DNA of 64,000 nucleotides from CBDCGV01 sp965216955 (GCA_965216955.1 CBDCGV010000018.1:310001-374000), one strand, 5' to 3'; positions 51,634 to 61,364 are shown, counted from the stretch's first letter. Made by a program: numbers and translations. Notes: generated by a model from the letters alone, not told the origin.

Positions 51634-52617
51634 CTATATGCTCCATGTTATTAAAGTAGCTCCCCAACTATACCCTGATCCAAAGGCAGTTAAAACAATT
51701 TTATCTCCTTTATTAAATTTTGTTTGAAATTCTGCCAAGCACAACGGAATAGAGGCAGATGAGGTATTTCCATACTTTTCTATATTAACCACTAACTTTT
51801 CAGTAGGTATAGAGAGTCTCTTGGCTATTGTATCAATTATTCTTTTGTTAGCTTGATGCGGAATTAAATAATCTACTTCATTTAAGCTAAGATTATTCCT
51901 ATCCAAAACCTCTTTACAAGCACTTTCCATACCCATAACCGCTCGCTTAAAAACTGACTTTCCCTCTTGAAAAAAGTAATGTAATCGATTGTCCAACACC
52001 TCTTGCGAGAATGGCATGTAAGAACCTCCTCCTCTCACAATAATCTTTTCTGCCTCGCTCCCATCCGTTTTTAAAACAATGTCTTCAACTCCATACTCAC
52101 AATTACTAGGTTCTAACAATATAGCACCCGCTGCATCCCCAAATAAAATACATGATGACCTATCCTGATAATCTGTAATCGATGTCATGTTCTCGGCAGA
52201 CACAATCATTATCTTTTTATACTTACCTGATTCTATAAACTTAGAAGCGACCTCAAGTGCATAAATAAAACCCGCACAAGTTGCATTAACATCAAATGCA
52301 AATGCATTTCCAGCATTAATGTTTCTAGAAATCTTACTTGAAGTAGGTGGAAAATTATGATCAGGAGTTACTGTTGTACAAATAATTGCATCAATTGTTT
52401 GTGGATCAATATTATTTTTTAAAATTAGTTTCTTAGCAGCTTCACTTCCAAGATAACTCGCTCCCGTATTTTCTTTTCGAAGCACTCTTCTTTCAACAAT
52501 CCCTGTTCGCTCTTGAATCCATTGATCATTGGTTTCTACCAATTCTTCTAAATCTTTATTGGTAATCCTATCCTCAGGAACAAAAGCTGCTAAACCTGTT
52601 ATTGCTGCTTTAATCAT
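51634..52617 (-). CDS. 3-oxoacyl-ACP synthase III-like protein
   Basis: 327 residues with the FabH layout: NATCAGF holding the active-site Cys at about residue 114, a catalytic His in LIPHQANKRI (about 250) and Asn in EKYGNTSSASIP (about 280). It starts fatty-acid chains from acetyl-CoA and malonyl-ACP, or does a related condensation. FabH paralogues in this phylum can also make special branched products, so the gene symbol is withheld. The start was set at MIKAAITG (52617). Confidence 0.9.
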   Translation of the reverse strand: MIKAAITGLAAFVPEDRITNKDLEELVETNDQWIQERTGIVERRVLRKENTGASYLGSEAAKKLILKNNIDPQTIDAIICTTVTPDHNFPPTSSKISRNINAGNAFAFDVNATCAGFIYALEVASKFIESGKYKKIMIVSAENMTSITDYQDRSSCILFGDAAGAILLEPSNCEYGVEDIVLKTDGSEAEKIIVRGGGSYMPFSQEVLDNRLHYFFQEGKSVFKRAVMGMESACKEVLDRNNLSLNEVDYLIPHQANKRIIDTIAKRLSIPTEKLVVNIEKYGNTSSASIPLCLAEFQTKFNKGDKIVLTAFGSGYSWGATLITWSI

Positions 52618-52700
52618 CTTAAGACAAATTAACATAATTCTTAGATGATTATTTGAATTATTTCAAAAAAGCAGTGGTTTATTACCTTTAAATAGTGCTT

Positions 52701-53186
52701 ATGATAAAACTTTGCTTATTTATATCAACATTAATGTTTACTACAAGTTGTTTTTCACAAAAGACTTCCGAAGCATCAAATGCATTTCCAGTAAATGAGA
52801 AGATTATTAAGACTAATGAAGAATGGAAATCTATTTTAACACCGATGCAGTATTATGTAACACGTGAAAAAGGAACTGAACGTTCTTTTTCGGGCGTTTA
52901 TTGGAATCATAAAGAAAATGGCATATATCAATGTGTAGCCTGTGGACTTCCATTATTTGATTCTAGCACTAAATTCAAATCTGGAACAGGGTGGCCCAGT
53001 TTTTACCAACCAATCAAAGAGATAAATATTGCTGAACTACAAGACAACAAATATGGTTGGAATAGAATAGAGGTACTCTGTGCAAGATGTGATTCACATT
53101 TGGGACATGTTTTTGACGATGGCCCACAACCCACTGGATTAAGATACTGTATTAATTCCGCTTCTCTAAAATTTAAAGAGGAGTAA
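52701..53186 (+). CDS. msrB: Peptide-methionine (R)-S-oxide reductase, exported
   Basis: About 161 residues with an N-terminal signal sequence (MIKLCLFISTLMFTTSCFSQ, possibly a lipobox TTSC). The MsrB domain has two Zn-binding CxxC pairs (QCVACG and CARCDS), GTGWPSF, GHVFDDGPQPTGLRYCINSASL with the catalytic Cys in RYCINS. It repairs methionine-R-sulfoxide in exported proteins. The start is ATG 52701 rather than GTG two codons upstream. Confidence 0.93.
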   Translation: MIKLCLFISTLMFTTSCFSQKTSEASNAFPVNEKIIKTNEEWKSILTPMQYYVTREKGTERSFSGVYWNHKENGIYQCVACGLPLFDSSTKFKSGTGWPSFYQPIKEINIAELQDNKYGWNRIEVLCARCDSHLGHVFDDGPQPTGLRYCINSASLKFKEE

Positions 53187-53215
53187 AACCTATTTTTTAA
53201 TTTATTTATGATTTA

Positions 53216-54853
53216 CTAAAAATCATCCGTTAAAATTCGCTCCACATTTCTTTCCGCAAGAGCAGCAATTGTTAGCGCTGGATTCGCGCATGCTGATAGC
53301 CCTGGCATCATAGCACCATCAATCACATACAAGTTTGAGTAATTTTTAACACGGCCGTATACATCACAAGCTTTCCCCAAAACCATTCCTCCAAGTGGAT
53401 GAAAGCAAGTATCATCCTTTGGAGGGTTTCCAAGTATAGTGCTAATGCCTCCTTTATTAGTATTATTCAATAATTGAATTCTTTGCATCAATGCCTGATT
53501 TACCAAGGCATTATAATTCCTGCCCCATAATAATTTTGCATCGTCATTGAACTCATCATAAACAAAACGCCCTCTATTGGGATGTATTCCAATACCAAAA
53601 TTATTCAAGCATCGACATTCAAAACCAAGTGGGAACTGAGTATGCTCTATGTACAATGGTGTAATTGGATTATTATAATCTTTAACTGCAATACTCGATG
53701 GACTAGCTTGAATACGACCAGTATCAACTCCTACTGCATCTCTCATTATAATCGTATTCCCATTATTTCCCCAACCTTTACCAGTCTCATCATTCAATTC
53801 TGATAAATAACCTTTGGCTTTTGCTTTAACAAATAACTTCGATGTTCCAATTGATCCGGCAGCTACAAACAACTTATTGCAATTGTACGTTGCTTTACCA
53901 ACAGTATATCCAAACTCAGAAATCTCTTCTGTATAGACCCAATAACTCCCATTCTCATTTTGCCCAATATCTCTTACAATATGTTGGGTCTTAACTTCTA
54001 ACTTTCCTGTTTGCTGAGCCAACCTTAAGTAAGTAGTATCTAGCTGAGTTTTTGAACCACAACTATTTCCAAAAAGTGATTCGCCGATAACAGCAGACCT
54101 TATTCTATCACCGTTTAGAGATGCTCTAATTCTATCCCAATCATATCCTAAAGTAACCTCTTCACTTTCAAGACCGGCCTTAGTATCTTGCTCTTCATTT
54201 ACCTTAATATATCTCCAATTGGGATGCTCTCTAATATCAGAAGGCATTTTTGAAGCATTCATCAAAGATCGAACTACAGGATAATAATTAGTGTCTAAAT
54301 CATTATAGTCAATAGTATTAGAAAACACCAAATCAAAAATTTCTTTGGGAGGTTGAACCAATAACCCTCCATAAACTAATGAGCCTCCTCCATATCCAGC
54401 ACCTGCCATCACTGTAATATTTTCAAACCTATTGGCCTCTAAGACTCCAATATATCTTTGAGTTGGTAAAGGTGGGCCATAAGGAAACGCCGCGCGATCA
54501 TTTAACCATGTTGATCGCTTATCAAAAGGTAGGCTTTTAGAATAAATCCTACTTGTTCCATTCGTTTCCCATCGTTTACCACGTTCAAAAAGCATAACAT
54601 CATGTCCTGCTTCAGTAAGACGATGAGCAGCTACCGCTCCTCCAAAGCCACTTCCAATTATAATTGTATCAATATTATTGCTTGCGGATGGAATATTGGG
54701 AGGTGTATCCGGAGTTACTGCATCAATTAAATCTTGACAAGACAAAAAAGATAAACTTGCCCCTGCCAAAGCCGATTTACCGATAAATCTCCTACGGTTT
54801 ACTTTGCCAGTATTTACTTCTAGTATTGTTTTGTTTTTGTGATTTTTAGTCAT
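53216..54853 (-). CDS. GMC-type oxidoreductase, exported
   Basis: 545 residues with a twin-arginine-like signal RRRFIGKSALAGASLSFLSC (about residues 19-38; a following Cys may be lipidated). The FAD fold has IIGSGFGGAVAAHRLTEAGHDVMLFERG (about 66-93) and a GMC C-terminal block FHPLGGMVLGKACD (about 488-501) with GLSACANPALTIAA (about 521-534). The family includes cholesterol oxidases and glucose/choline dehydrogenases. The substrate is unknown; a sterol or alcohol is possible. Confidence 0.88.
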   Translation of the reverse strand: MTKNHKNKTILEVNTGKVNRRRFIGKSALAGASLSFLSCQDLIDAVTPDTPPNIPSASNNIDTIIIGSGFGGAVAAHRLTEAGHDVMLFERGKRWETNGTSRIYSKSLPFDKRSTWLNDRAAFPYGPPLPTQRYIGVLEANRFENITVMAGAGYGGGSLVYGGLLVQPPKEIFDLVFSNTIDYNDLDTNYYPVVRSLMNASKMPSDIREHPNWRYIKVNEEQDTKAGLESEEVTLGYDWDRIRASLNGDRIRSAVIGESLFGNSCGSKTQLDTTYLRLAQQTGKLEVKTQHIVRDIGQNENGSYWVYTEEISEFGYTVGKATYNCNKLFVAAGSIGTSKLFVKAKAKGYLSELNDETGKGWGNNGNTIIMRDAVGVDTGRIQASPSSIAVKDYNNPITPLYIEHTQFPLGFECRCLNNFGIGIHPNRGRFVYDEFNDDAKLLWGRNYNALVNQALMQRIQLLNNTNKGGISTILGNPPKDDTCFHPLGGMVLGKACDVYGRVKNYSNLYVIDGAMMPGLSACANPALTIAALAERNVERILTDDF

Positions 54854-54911
54854 TCGACTTAATTGTTTAATAAATAACTCTAGACAAAAGCTAATTGTTC
54901 ATCCCTATCCC

Positions 54912-55463
54912 TTACTTATTTTCAGGATAAGTCCCCAAATGAACTTCTGTTGATTTGTTTTTCAAATCCCTAAAATAACGTCTTAAGGCAAAAGTAGATG
55001 AAGCAAATGCCATCTCATTCCATGGAATTTCATGTTCTTCAAACAATCTACATTCCATGCTCTCAGGGCCATATCCTCCATCCCATTCAGAAAGCTTAGA
55101 TAAGAAATGAATATATACTTGCTTTGCTTGCAACAAAGAATAAACCGTATGCACCCGCTCTATTATGATTTTTGCATTTGCTTCTTCCATTACTTCACGA
55201 GCGGCACCATCCTCTACTCTTTCGTCATTCTCCATAAAGCCTGCTGGTATATTCCAAAATCCCTTTCTAGGCTCTATATTTCTTTTGCAAAGCAATACCT
55301 TGTCTCCACTATATACAATTGACCCAACTATAATTTTAGGGTTTTGATAATGTATATGGCCGCAATTTGTACAAACATCCCTTTTAATGTGATCTCCTGC
55401 GACCTCTCGGAGTTCCACTTTACTTCCACATTTTATGCAATAGTTAATCTTATCTGTAAACAC
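54912..55463 (-). CDS. NUDIX hydrolase with N-terminal zinc ribbon
   Basis: 183 residues. The N-terminal zinc ribbon has CIKCG (residues 9-13) and CTNCGHIHYQNPK (about 31-43). The NUDIX box is GFMENDERVEDGAAREVMEEANA (about 76-98), with the REVMEE metal-binding helix intact. This fits the NudC/NADH-pyrophosphatase-like or ADP-ribose subgroup. The start is a GTG at 55463 following an AG-rich stretch; no upstream ATG is in frame. It is divergently transcribed from the B12 riboswitch region. Confidence 0.9.
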   Translation of the reverse strand: MFTDKINYCIKCGSKVELREVAGDHIKRDVCTNCGHIHYQNPKIIVGSIVYSGDKVLLCKRNIEPRKGFWNIPAGFMENDERVEDGAAREVMEEANAKIIIERVHTVYSLLQAKQVYIHFLSKLSEWDGGYGPESMECRLFEEHEIPWNEMAFASSTFALRRYFRDLKNKSTEVHLGTYPENK

Positions 55464-55506
55464 CTCTCTAAAATAGAATAATTAGGCTATTAAATAAAAA
55501 AGAACC

Positions 55507-55514
55507 TATATTTG
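55507..55514 (+). promoter_or_regulatory. Putative -7 box of the cobalamin-regulated operon
   Basis: TATATTTG fits TAnnTTTG exactly and lies about 45 nt upstream of the riboswitch start, where an RNA start site would be expected. No clear -33 TTG. Confidence 0.5.
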
Positions 55515-55539
55515 AGCTTGTATTGGGTTAAGATGAATT

Positions 55540-55690
55540 GATTTTATCTTATTAAAAAGGAATCCGGTGAAAATCCGGAGCTGTACTCGCAGCTGTAAAT
55601 TCTTTAAAGACTTTATTAAGCAACCACTGTTTAAACTCAAGAATAACGGGAAGGTAATAAAGTTAGAATGAGCCAGAAGACTTGCCTAGT
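55540..55690 (+). promoter_or_regulatory. Cobalamin (B12) riboswitch
   Basis: The sequence carries the class signatures in order: GGAATCCGGTGAAAATCCGG (55559-55578) then AGCTGTACTCGCAGCTGTAA, ACCACTG (55623-55629), GGGAAGG (55648-55654) and the B12 box GAGCCAGAAGACTTGCC (55670-55686). It lies upstream of the TonB-receptor gene and should switch it off when adenosylcobalamin or methylcobalamin is plentiful. Confidence 0.93.
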
Positions 55691-55700
55691 ATATGGATTT

Positions 55701-55723
55701 TAATTGTTCGAGATAAACAATTA
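55701..55723 (+). promoter_or_regulatory. Hairpin just before the receptor start (possible expression platform)
   Basis: TAATTGTT (55701-55708) and AACAATTA (55716-55723) form a perfect 8-bp stem with a 7-nt loop, 7 nt before ATG 55731 and 10 nt after the B12 box. It could mask the ribosome landing site in one riboswitch state; it has no terminator U-tract. Confidence 0.45.
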
Positions 55724-55730
55724 CCAACTA

Positions 55731-57695
55731 ATGAAAAAGACAGATTCAGGGGGTACACGTGTATTGATTTTATTTCCAATCATTTTTGGGATGCTTCATA
55801 CAATTATATGTGCTCAAGATTCGATCAAAATAGAACACTCCATCTCTGAAATTAAAATCTATGGAGAAAGAATCTCCCTTTTTAATATTGATGAAAAACA
55901 AGATTATTCCAAGAAAAAGCTCAACACTTTTAGCTCCTATGACGTAGGAGATATTTTATCAAATACTTCTTCCGCAACCATCGCTAGCTATGGAGGTGTT
56001 GGTGGAGGAAGTGGGATCTCTATTAGAGGCAGTCTCAATAGTCATACAGCTGTCTTGTGGAATGGTTTTAACATCAATTCTTTGTCTCTCGGAGAGATGG
56101 ATATGTCAACACTTCCGGTAGAAGCTATTGATGAAATAGCTGTTGTTTCTAACGGATCTGCCACCCTATTTGGAAGTGGAACATTTGGTGGTGCCATATT
56201 AATGGAGAACAAAGCTGATTGGAAGCAAAAAGCAATGATCGCTTATACATTAAACTCAGGAAGTTTTAAAAATCAAAAACACAGTGTAGAATTTAGATTT
56301 GGAAACAAAGGTATTCAGTACAGTCTAAAATCTTTTTATCAAAGTGCTAAAAATGATTTCAAATACGATGACATTTATAAAGTTAATGTTCCAGAGACAC
56401 AACAGAAAAACAATGCTTTAAAAAATGGCGGCATAATTCAAAACATTCATATTAAAACCACTAAAGGTCACTTTCTAGAACTTGGCAATTGGTACCAAAA
56501 AAAGCGAAAAGAAATCCCTAAACTGATGGGTAGCTTTGGAGAAAGTAATCAGTTACAAAATGACAAAGCCATTAGATCATATATCCAATGGCATCAAGTG
56601 TATAAAAGCGGAAAAATACTTGCTAAATCTGCATATATATATGAGTATTTTAGGTATACAGACAAAGCTAACGCCAATGACTCTATCCTATCAATAGATT
56701 CTAAAATCGAACTATTTAAATCCCTTACTCAAGTCAATTATAGTCATTATTTCAATACGGTGTTTCAAGGAAATATTGGAGCAGAATTTAATGCTCTAAA
56801 AACCGACAATAACAATTATGCGACTACAGAAGTTGAAAACTTGGGTTCTCTCTATATTGACGGTAAAGCCACTTTTTCGAAAACAATTATAACTGCTAAT
56901 GCAAGACAAGATATAGATAAATTAAAAATGATTCGCCCTCTATTTTCTGTTGGTATAAGCCATCCCCTTTTGAACGATCAACTTCGCCTCAACTTTTCTT
57001 ATGCTGATAAATACAAGAAGCCAAGTTTTAATGATCGATATTGGAAAGGTGCGTTTGCCGAAGGCAATCCAAACTTAATTCCAGAAAAAGGCTGGGGAGT
57101 TGAATACGGTATTGAAGGAGTGTTTTCTTCACAAAACAATAAACATAAAATTGGTTTTATGACCGATTTCTATTACACTAAAATTAAGGACGGTATAATA
57201 TGGACGCCAGATAATCGAGGGATATGGTCTCCAAAAAACCTTAAAAAAATCAGTTTAAGAGGCATAGAAAATAGTTTAACTCACATTACTTATTTCAAGT
57301 CCAACATTACACTTACCAATGAAATCAAATATCATTTCAACAATAGCCAAAATGATGAAACCGGCAAAAGTTTAATTTATAGACCTAAACATCAATTTCG
57401 AACTTTAAACACGATAGAGCATACTTATTTTTTGCTTGCTGTTAATTGGGTGCTTAACAGTACGAGATATACGGACGAATCAGAAAATGAGTCTTTTGCA
57501 CTCCCCTATTATCAACTGCTCAACATCCATCTAAAAGGGAAATATACGATTAAGAATACTTTGCTCGAATTAGGATTAGAAGTAAAGAATCTTACTAATA
57601 CTGCTTACGAAATCAGACGTGCTTATGCGCAACCCGGAAGGGCTTATTACATCAATTTTAAAATCAACTATTTACTTAAAAATCAAAAAAAATGA
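55731..57695 (+). CDS. TonB-dependent receptor, BtuB-like, under B12 riboswitch
   Basis: About 654 residues: an N-terminal signal sequence (to about residue 30), a TonB-dependent plug (ISEIKIYGERISLF ... SYDVGDILSNTSSATIASYGGVGGGSGISIRGSLNSHTAVLWNG, about 38-115) and a beta-barrel. It ends in the typical receptor C-terminus GRAYYINFKINYLLK. It imports vitamin B12 or a cobinamide across the outer membrane using TonB energy. The start was moved from TTG 55704 to ATG 55731, beyond the hairpin. It overlaps the next gene by 4 bp. Confidence 0.9.
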   Translation: MKKTDSGGTRVLILFPIIFGMLHTIICAQDSIKIEHSISEIKIYGERISLFNIDEKQDYSKKKLNTFSSYDVGDILSNTSSATIASYGGVGGGSGISIRGSLNSHTAVLWNGFNINSLSLGEMDMSTLPVEAIDEIAVVSNGSATLFGSGTFGGAILMENKADWKQKAMIAYTLNSGSFKNQKHSVEFRFGNKGIQYSLKSFYQSAKNDFKYDDIYKVNVPETQQKNNALKNGGIIQNIHIKTTKGHFLELGNWYQKKRKEIPKLMGSFGESNQLQNDKAIRSYIQWHQVYKSGKILAKSAYIYEYFRYTDKANANDSILSIDSKIELFKSLTQVNYSHYFNTVFQGNIGAEFNALKTDNNNYATTEVENLGSLYIDGKATFSKTIITANARQDIDKLKMIRPLFSVGISHPLLNDQLRLNFSYADKYKKPSFNDRYWKGAFAEGNPNLIPEKGWGVEYGIEGVFSSQNNKHKIGFMTDFYYTKIKDGIIWTPDNRGIWSPKNLKKISLRGIENSLTHITYFKSNITLTNEIKYHFNNSQNDETGKSLIYRPKHQFRTLNTIEHTYFLLAVNWVLNSTRYTDESENESFALPYYQLLNIHLKGKYTIKNTLLELGLEVKNLTNTAYEIRRAYAQPGRAYYINFKINYLLKNQKK

Positions 57696-58756
57696 GAAAA
57701 CAACTGAGAAATGCTACATTGCTTGTATTAACGGCATTGTTATTTGCAACTTCATGCAAAAAAGATAGCGAAACGTTTATTGGGGTAGGCTTTTCAGCTC
57801 CTGGCACCGCTCTAGTAATTAATGAAGGTACTTCTGGGAATGCTGACATTACCTACATCGGGACTAACGATAGTGTGTTTAATAATGTCTTTACATCCGT
57901 TAATAAGGTACCATTAGGAACTTTTCTCCAGTCCTATGATAAATCAACAGAATATGGCCTTTGCATTGTCAATGGTAATGCAAAGGTAGAGGTTGTAGAT
58001 GCAAGTACTTTTGAATCTGTAGCTACATTAACAGACAATTTAGATTACCCAAGATATGTATTGGTATATGATGAATCTACCGCTTATATTACTAATGGAA
58101 ATGGCACTGGAACTGTTGTAATAATAGATCTAGACAATTTAACTGTATCTGGAACCATTGCTATTGGTTCACATCCAGAGAATATAATTAAGGTAGGTAA
58201 TTTAATTTATGTTGCAAATGGAAGGTTTGGAAACGATAGTACTATAAGTATTATTAACCCTATTAGCCAAACATTAGTTAGTACCATTAATGTTGGTACT
58301 GGACCAAGTGACTTGGTACAAGATAATGATGAAAATATTTGGCTACTATGTGAACGCATATGGAAAAGTGATTTTTCATCATTACTAAACAGTGCGCGAT
58401 TGGTAAAAATTAGTTCTGCAAATAATACCGTTTTAACAGAAATTGAAATTGTAGCAGATGATCCCACCTCATTTGACAATATTTCGAGACTTGAAATTAG
58501 CCCTGATAAACAAACACTCTATTATTTAAAAGGAGGCGCCATTTACAAACAATCTGTAAATAGTTCAGTACCAGAAACAGCTCCTTTTATTGCTGGTAAT
58601 TTTTACGGAATAAATGTAAACCCTTCTACGGGCGACATCTGGGCCACCGTATCTGAATTTACGATGAATTCATCGGTCAATATTTATGCTTCCGATGGAA
58701 CATTAAAGGCTTCATATCCTGTCGGTATTGGCCCAAATGGTGTATTTTTTAATTGA
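57692..58756 (+). CDS. YncE/BtuG-like beta-propeller lipoprotein
   Basis: 354 residues with a signal peptide and lipobox ATSCKKD (Cys about residue 22). The mature part is a repeat protein: NPISQTLVSTINVGTGPSDLVQDNDENIW, DLDNLTVSGTIAIGSHPENI and similar ~40-residue blades, i.e. YncE-type propeller. Translated with the receptor gene (4-bp ATGA overlap) under a B12 riboswitch. This matches the BtuB-BtuG arrangement of Bacteroides, where the propeller captures B12 on the cell surface; that role is inferred here. Confidence 0.8.
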   Translation: MRKQLRNATLLVLTALLFATSCKKDSETFIGVGFSAPGTALVINEGTSGNADITYIGTNDSVFNNVFTSVNKVPLGTFLQSYDKSTEYGLCIVNGNAKVEVVDASTFESVATLTDNLDYPRYVLVYDESTAYITNGNGTGTVVIIDLDNLTVSGTIAIGSHPENIIKVGNLIYVANGRFGNDSTISIINPISQTLVSTINVGTGPSDLVQDNDENIWLLCERIWKSDFSSLLNSARLVKISSANNTVLTEIEIVADDPTSFDNISRLEISPDKQTLYYLKGGAIYKQSVNSSVPETAPFIAGNFYGINVNPSTGDIWATVSEFTMNSSVNIYASDGTLKASYPVGIGPNGVFFN

Positions 58757-58840
58757 TAAAGATTAAAAGCAATAAATTTTGAATAAAGAAAGTATCTTGT
58801 AGTCTATTAGGAATTCTCCATTATTACTATATTTCAAGGG

Positions 58841-59644
58841 ATGAACAATAGATCGATCACTTTTATTAGTCCATTAATTGCTTCCACTATTTCTATGGCT
58901 TTTCTTTTTATTGCTTTGACGAATCATTGGTTTGGAGAAGCTGGAAAAGCAGCACTAGAATTTTGTGAAGCTTCAAAAGAAGGTATCATTAAACAACCAG
59001 CAAATTCGTGGTCAAACATGGCCTTTATTGCTATTGGACTATTGATTGGATGGCAAGCTATGAAGAAGAAATTTCATCATAAAACAAATCGGAACAGAAT
59101 GACTTCCACACTATTCTTTCCTACCTTTTTAGCAACGCTTACTGTTTTATTAGGTCCAGGATCCATGGCCATGCATGCTACCACAGCAAGTGCAGGTGGA
59201 TATTTTGATATGCTTTCTATGTACCTACTCGCTTCATTTATTTTTGCATATGCGTTTATAAGATTTTTTAATCTTAATGAATTTATATTTTTTATAATGT
59301 TCTTGGTAGTCCTTGGCTTTTGTCATTATGTTCATTTTTATGATGGGAAAGTATTTGGAATCATAGATGTAAATATAGTATTTGGACTTTTTGCGGTTGG
59401 TGGAGTGATTATAGAATATCTCAACTATCTAATTTATAAGAACCAAATTAACATCAAATGGGCCTTGGTTTTTAGCACTATCTTCCTACTCTCCTTTTTA
59501 ATCTGGAATTTATCAAGGACAGACGCCATTTTTTGCGACCCTAATTCCTTACTTCAAGGTCATGCTATTTGGCATATACTAGATGCCATTACAGTATATT
59601 ATATGTATCGATTTTATGTTTCAGAAAAAGAAATCAGCCATTAG
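58841..59644 (+). CDS. Alkaline-ceramidase-like membrane hydrolase, copy 2
   Basis: 267 residues, a clear paralogue of the protein at 25996-26811: KQPANSWSNMAFIAIG, GSMAMHATTASAGGYFDMLSMYLLASFIFAYA and GHAIWHILDAI keep the same positions of Ser/His, Asp and the two C-terminal His. Seven hydrophobic segments. The tail overlaps the convergent DUF6498 gene by 11 bp. It lies 84 bp behind the B12-uptake pair, but whether it belongs to that operon is unclear. Confidence 0.75.
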   Translation: MNNRSITFISPLIASTISMAFLFIALTNHWFGEAGKAALEFCEASKEGIIKQPANSWSNMAFIAIGLLIGWQAMKKKFHHKTNRNRMTSTLFFPTFLATLTVLLGPGSMAMHATTASAGGYFDMLSMYLLASFIFAYAFIRFFNLNEFIFFIMFLVVLGFCHYVHFYDGKVFGIIDVNIVFGLFAVGGVIIEYLNYLIYKNQINIKWALVFSTIFLLSFLIWNLSRTDAIFCDPNSLLQGHAIWHILDAITVYYMYRFYVSEKEISH

Positions 59645-60299
59645 GAGGAGACTGTTTTTTAGTATCCCAATTTACAAGTCCCTGCGTAACTAAAACTTCC
59701 CCAACTATTTTGATAACTACAAAAATAATTACTAATGGTATACCTGATCGGGTTATTGCGGTTATAAAACCACCAATGATTACTACAAACTGTTGAATAA
59801 AGATTCTAGGATAGGGTTCTAAAAAAACCTTTCCGTAGGAGACTTCTCTATATTTTTTATTTATAAAAACTTCATTAATGAAAGTAAATAATGTAATCAT
59901 TGTAAAGCTCCCTACTATCCATCTATATTCCCCTTGCGTATACTCATAAAGTTTTCCAAAAGCCGATAAAAATCCATCTCCTGTATTTAATCCTGCAAAA
60001 ACAAGTACTGTTTGTACAAAAACAAAAAACATAAAATGAAACAAAAAGAATGGCACTAAAAAAACAGGTTTAGGTGGCAACTGATTTGTTTGTTTTGGAT
60101 CAATAGATTTATCAACTTCATTGAACTGAAGCAAATAAAACAACTTAAAAGCATGAAACAAGCCAATTATAATTGTTTCAATAATATATAATGCAAAGAC
60201 ACTAAAAGGATCCCATCCCAAAAAGAAAACACCTAATAAAGGAAGTAGATTTGACAAGATAATTGTCAGAACGTCTATATTAATTCTACCATTAAGCAT
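59634..60299 (-). CDS. DUF6498 family membrane protein
   Basis: 221 residues with about six hydrophobic segments and the family opening IILSNLLPLLGVFFLGWDPFSVFALYIIETIIIG (about residues 12-45); a second conserved block is PRIFIQQFVVIIGGFI (about 177-192). Function is unknown. It stands alone, convergent with the ceramidase-like gene and upstream of floA on the opposite side with a 60-bp gap. Confidence 0.8.
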   Translation of the reverse strand: MLNGRINIDVLTIILSNLLPLLGVFFLGWDPFSVFALYIIETIIIGLFHAFKLFYLLQFNEVDKSIDPKQTNQLPPKPVFLVPFFLFHFMFFVFVQTVLVFAGLNTGDGFLSAFGKLYEYTQGEYRWIVGSFTMITLFTFINEVFINKKYREVSYGKVFLEPYPRIFIQQFVVIIGGFITAITRSGIPLVIIFVVIKIVGEVLVTQGLVNWDTKKQSPPNG

Positions 60300-60358
60300 G
60301 GAAAACCTATTTACGGCAAACTAAACTTATACTTAGTTCTTCTCTTTTAAAGAGATCG

Positions 60359-61357
60359 TTACTCTATTTTACTATCATCTATTTCATCTCCTTCTTCACC
60401 AGCAATAGTATCTCTCATTTTGGTATCTGATTTGATATTCTCAAACTTATAGTAATCCATAACACCTAAGTTACCATTTCTGAAGGCTTCTGCGATGGCC
60501 TTTGGAACCTGAGCCTCTGCCTCTATCACTTTTGCTCTCGCCTCTTGCGCTTTTGCTTTTTGCTCTTGCTCTGATGCTACTGCCATTGCCCTTCTTTCTT
60601 CTGCTTTAGCTTGAGCTATATTTTTGTCTGCATTGGCCTGATCAATTTGTAATTCTGCACCAATGTTCTTTCCAATATCTACATCGGCAATATCAATGGA
60701 TAAAATTTCAAAAGCGGTTCCTGAATCTAGCCCTTTTTGAAGTACTAGTCTTGAAATAGTATCAGGGTTTTCTAACACCGCTTTATGAGAGGCTGCTGAC
60801 CCAATGGAGGTTACGATACCTTCTCCCACTCTTGCTAAAATAGTTTCTTCTCCTGCACCCCCAACCAATTGCCTAATATTAGCTCTGACAGTAACTCGCG
60901 CCTTCGCAATTAATTGAATACCATCTTTCGCAACTGCCGTTACAGGTGGCGACTCTATAACCTTTGGATTTACAGACATTTGGACAGCTTGAAATACATC
61001 ACGTCCTGCTAAATCAATAGCTGTGGCTTCTTTAAAAGTTAACGGGATATTCGCTTTATCGGCAGAAATAAGTGCATTGACAACGGAATTAACACGCCCT
61101 CCTGCCAAATAATGGGCCTCTAAGTCATTTCTTGAAAGTTTAAGTCCTGCTTTAGTTGCAGTAATCATTGCATTTACAATTACCGCTGGTGGAACCCTTC
61201 TCAATTGCATAAAAAACAATTGAAAGAAATTGATGTTTACATTTGATAATTTGGCAGAAATCCATATCCCAATATATCTCATAAATAAGAACAGGAATAT
61301 TACGATAAATATGACTGCAATTACACCTCCTACTATAAAAATTGTGCTTCCTTCCAT
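60359..61357 (-). CDS. floA: Flotillin-like membrane-domain protein
   Basis: 332 residues in the FloA/YqfA layout: an N-terminal hairpin membrane segment (FIVGGVIAVIFIVIFLFLFMRY, about residues 6-27), a PHB-like domain (NPKVIESPPVTAVAKDGIQLIAKARVTVRANI, about 128-159) and a long Ala/Glu-rich coiled coil (QADKNIAQAKAEERRAMAVASEQEQKAKAQEARAK). It scaffolds ordered membrane patches. It lies 7 bp behind an NfeD-like gene, the common pairing. Confidence 0.93.
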   Translation of the reverse strand: MEGSTIFIVGGVIAVIFIVIFLFLFMRYIGIWISAKLSNVNINFFQLFFMQLRRVPPAVIVNAMITATKAGLKLSRNDLEAHYLAGGRVNSVVNALISADKANIPLTFKEATAIDLAGRDVFQAVQMSVNPKVIESPPVTAVAKDGIQLIAKARVTVRANIRQLVGGAGEETILARVGEGIVTSIGSAASHKAVLENPDTISRLVLQKGLDSGTAFEILSIDIADVDIGKNIGAELQIDQANADKNIAQAKAEERRAMAVASEQEQKAKAQEARAKVIEAEAQVPKAIAEAFRNGNLGVMDYYKFENIKSDTKMRDTIAGEEGDEIDDSKIE

Positions 61358-61364
61358 TATAAAT

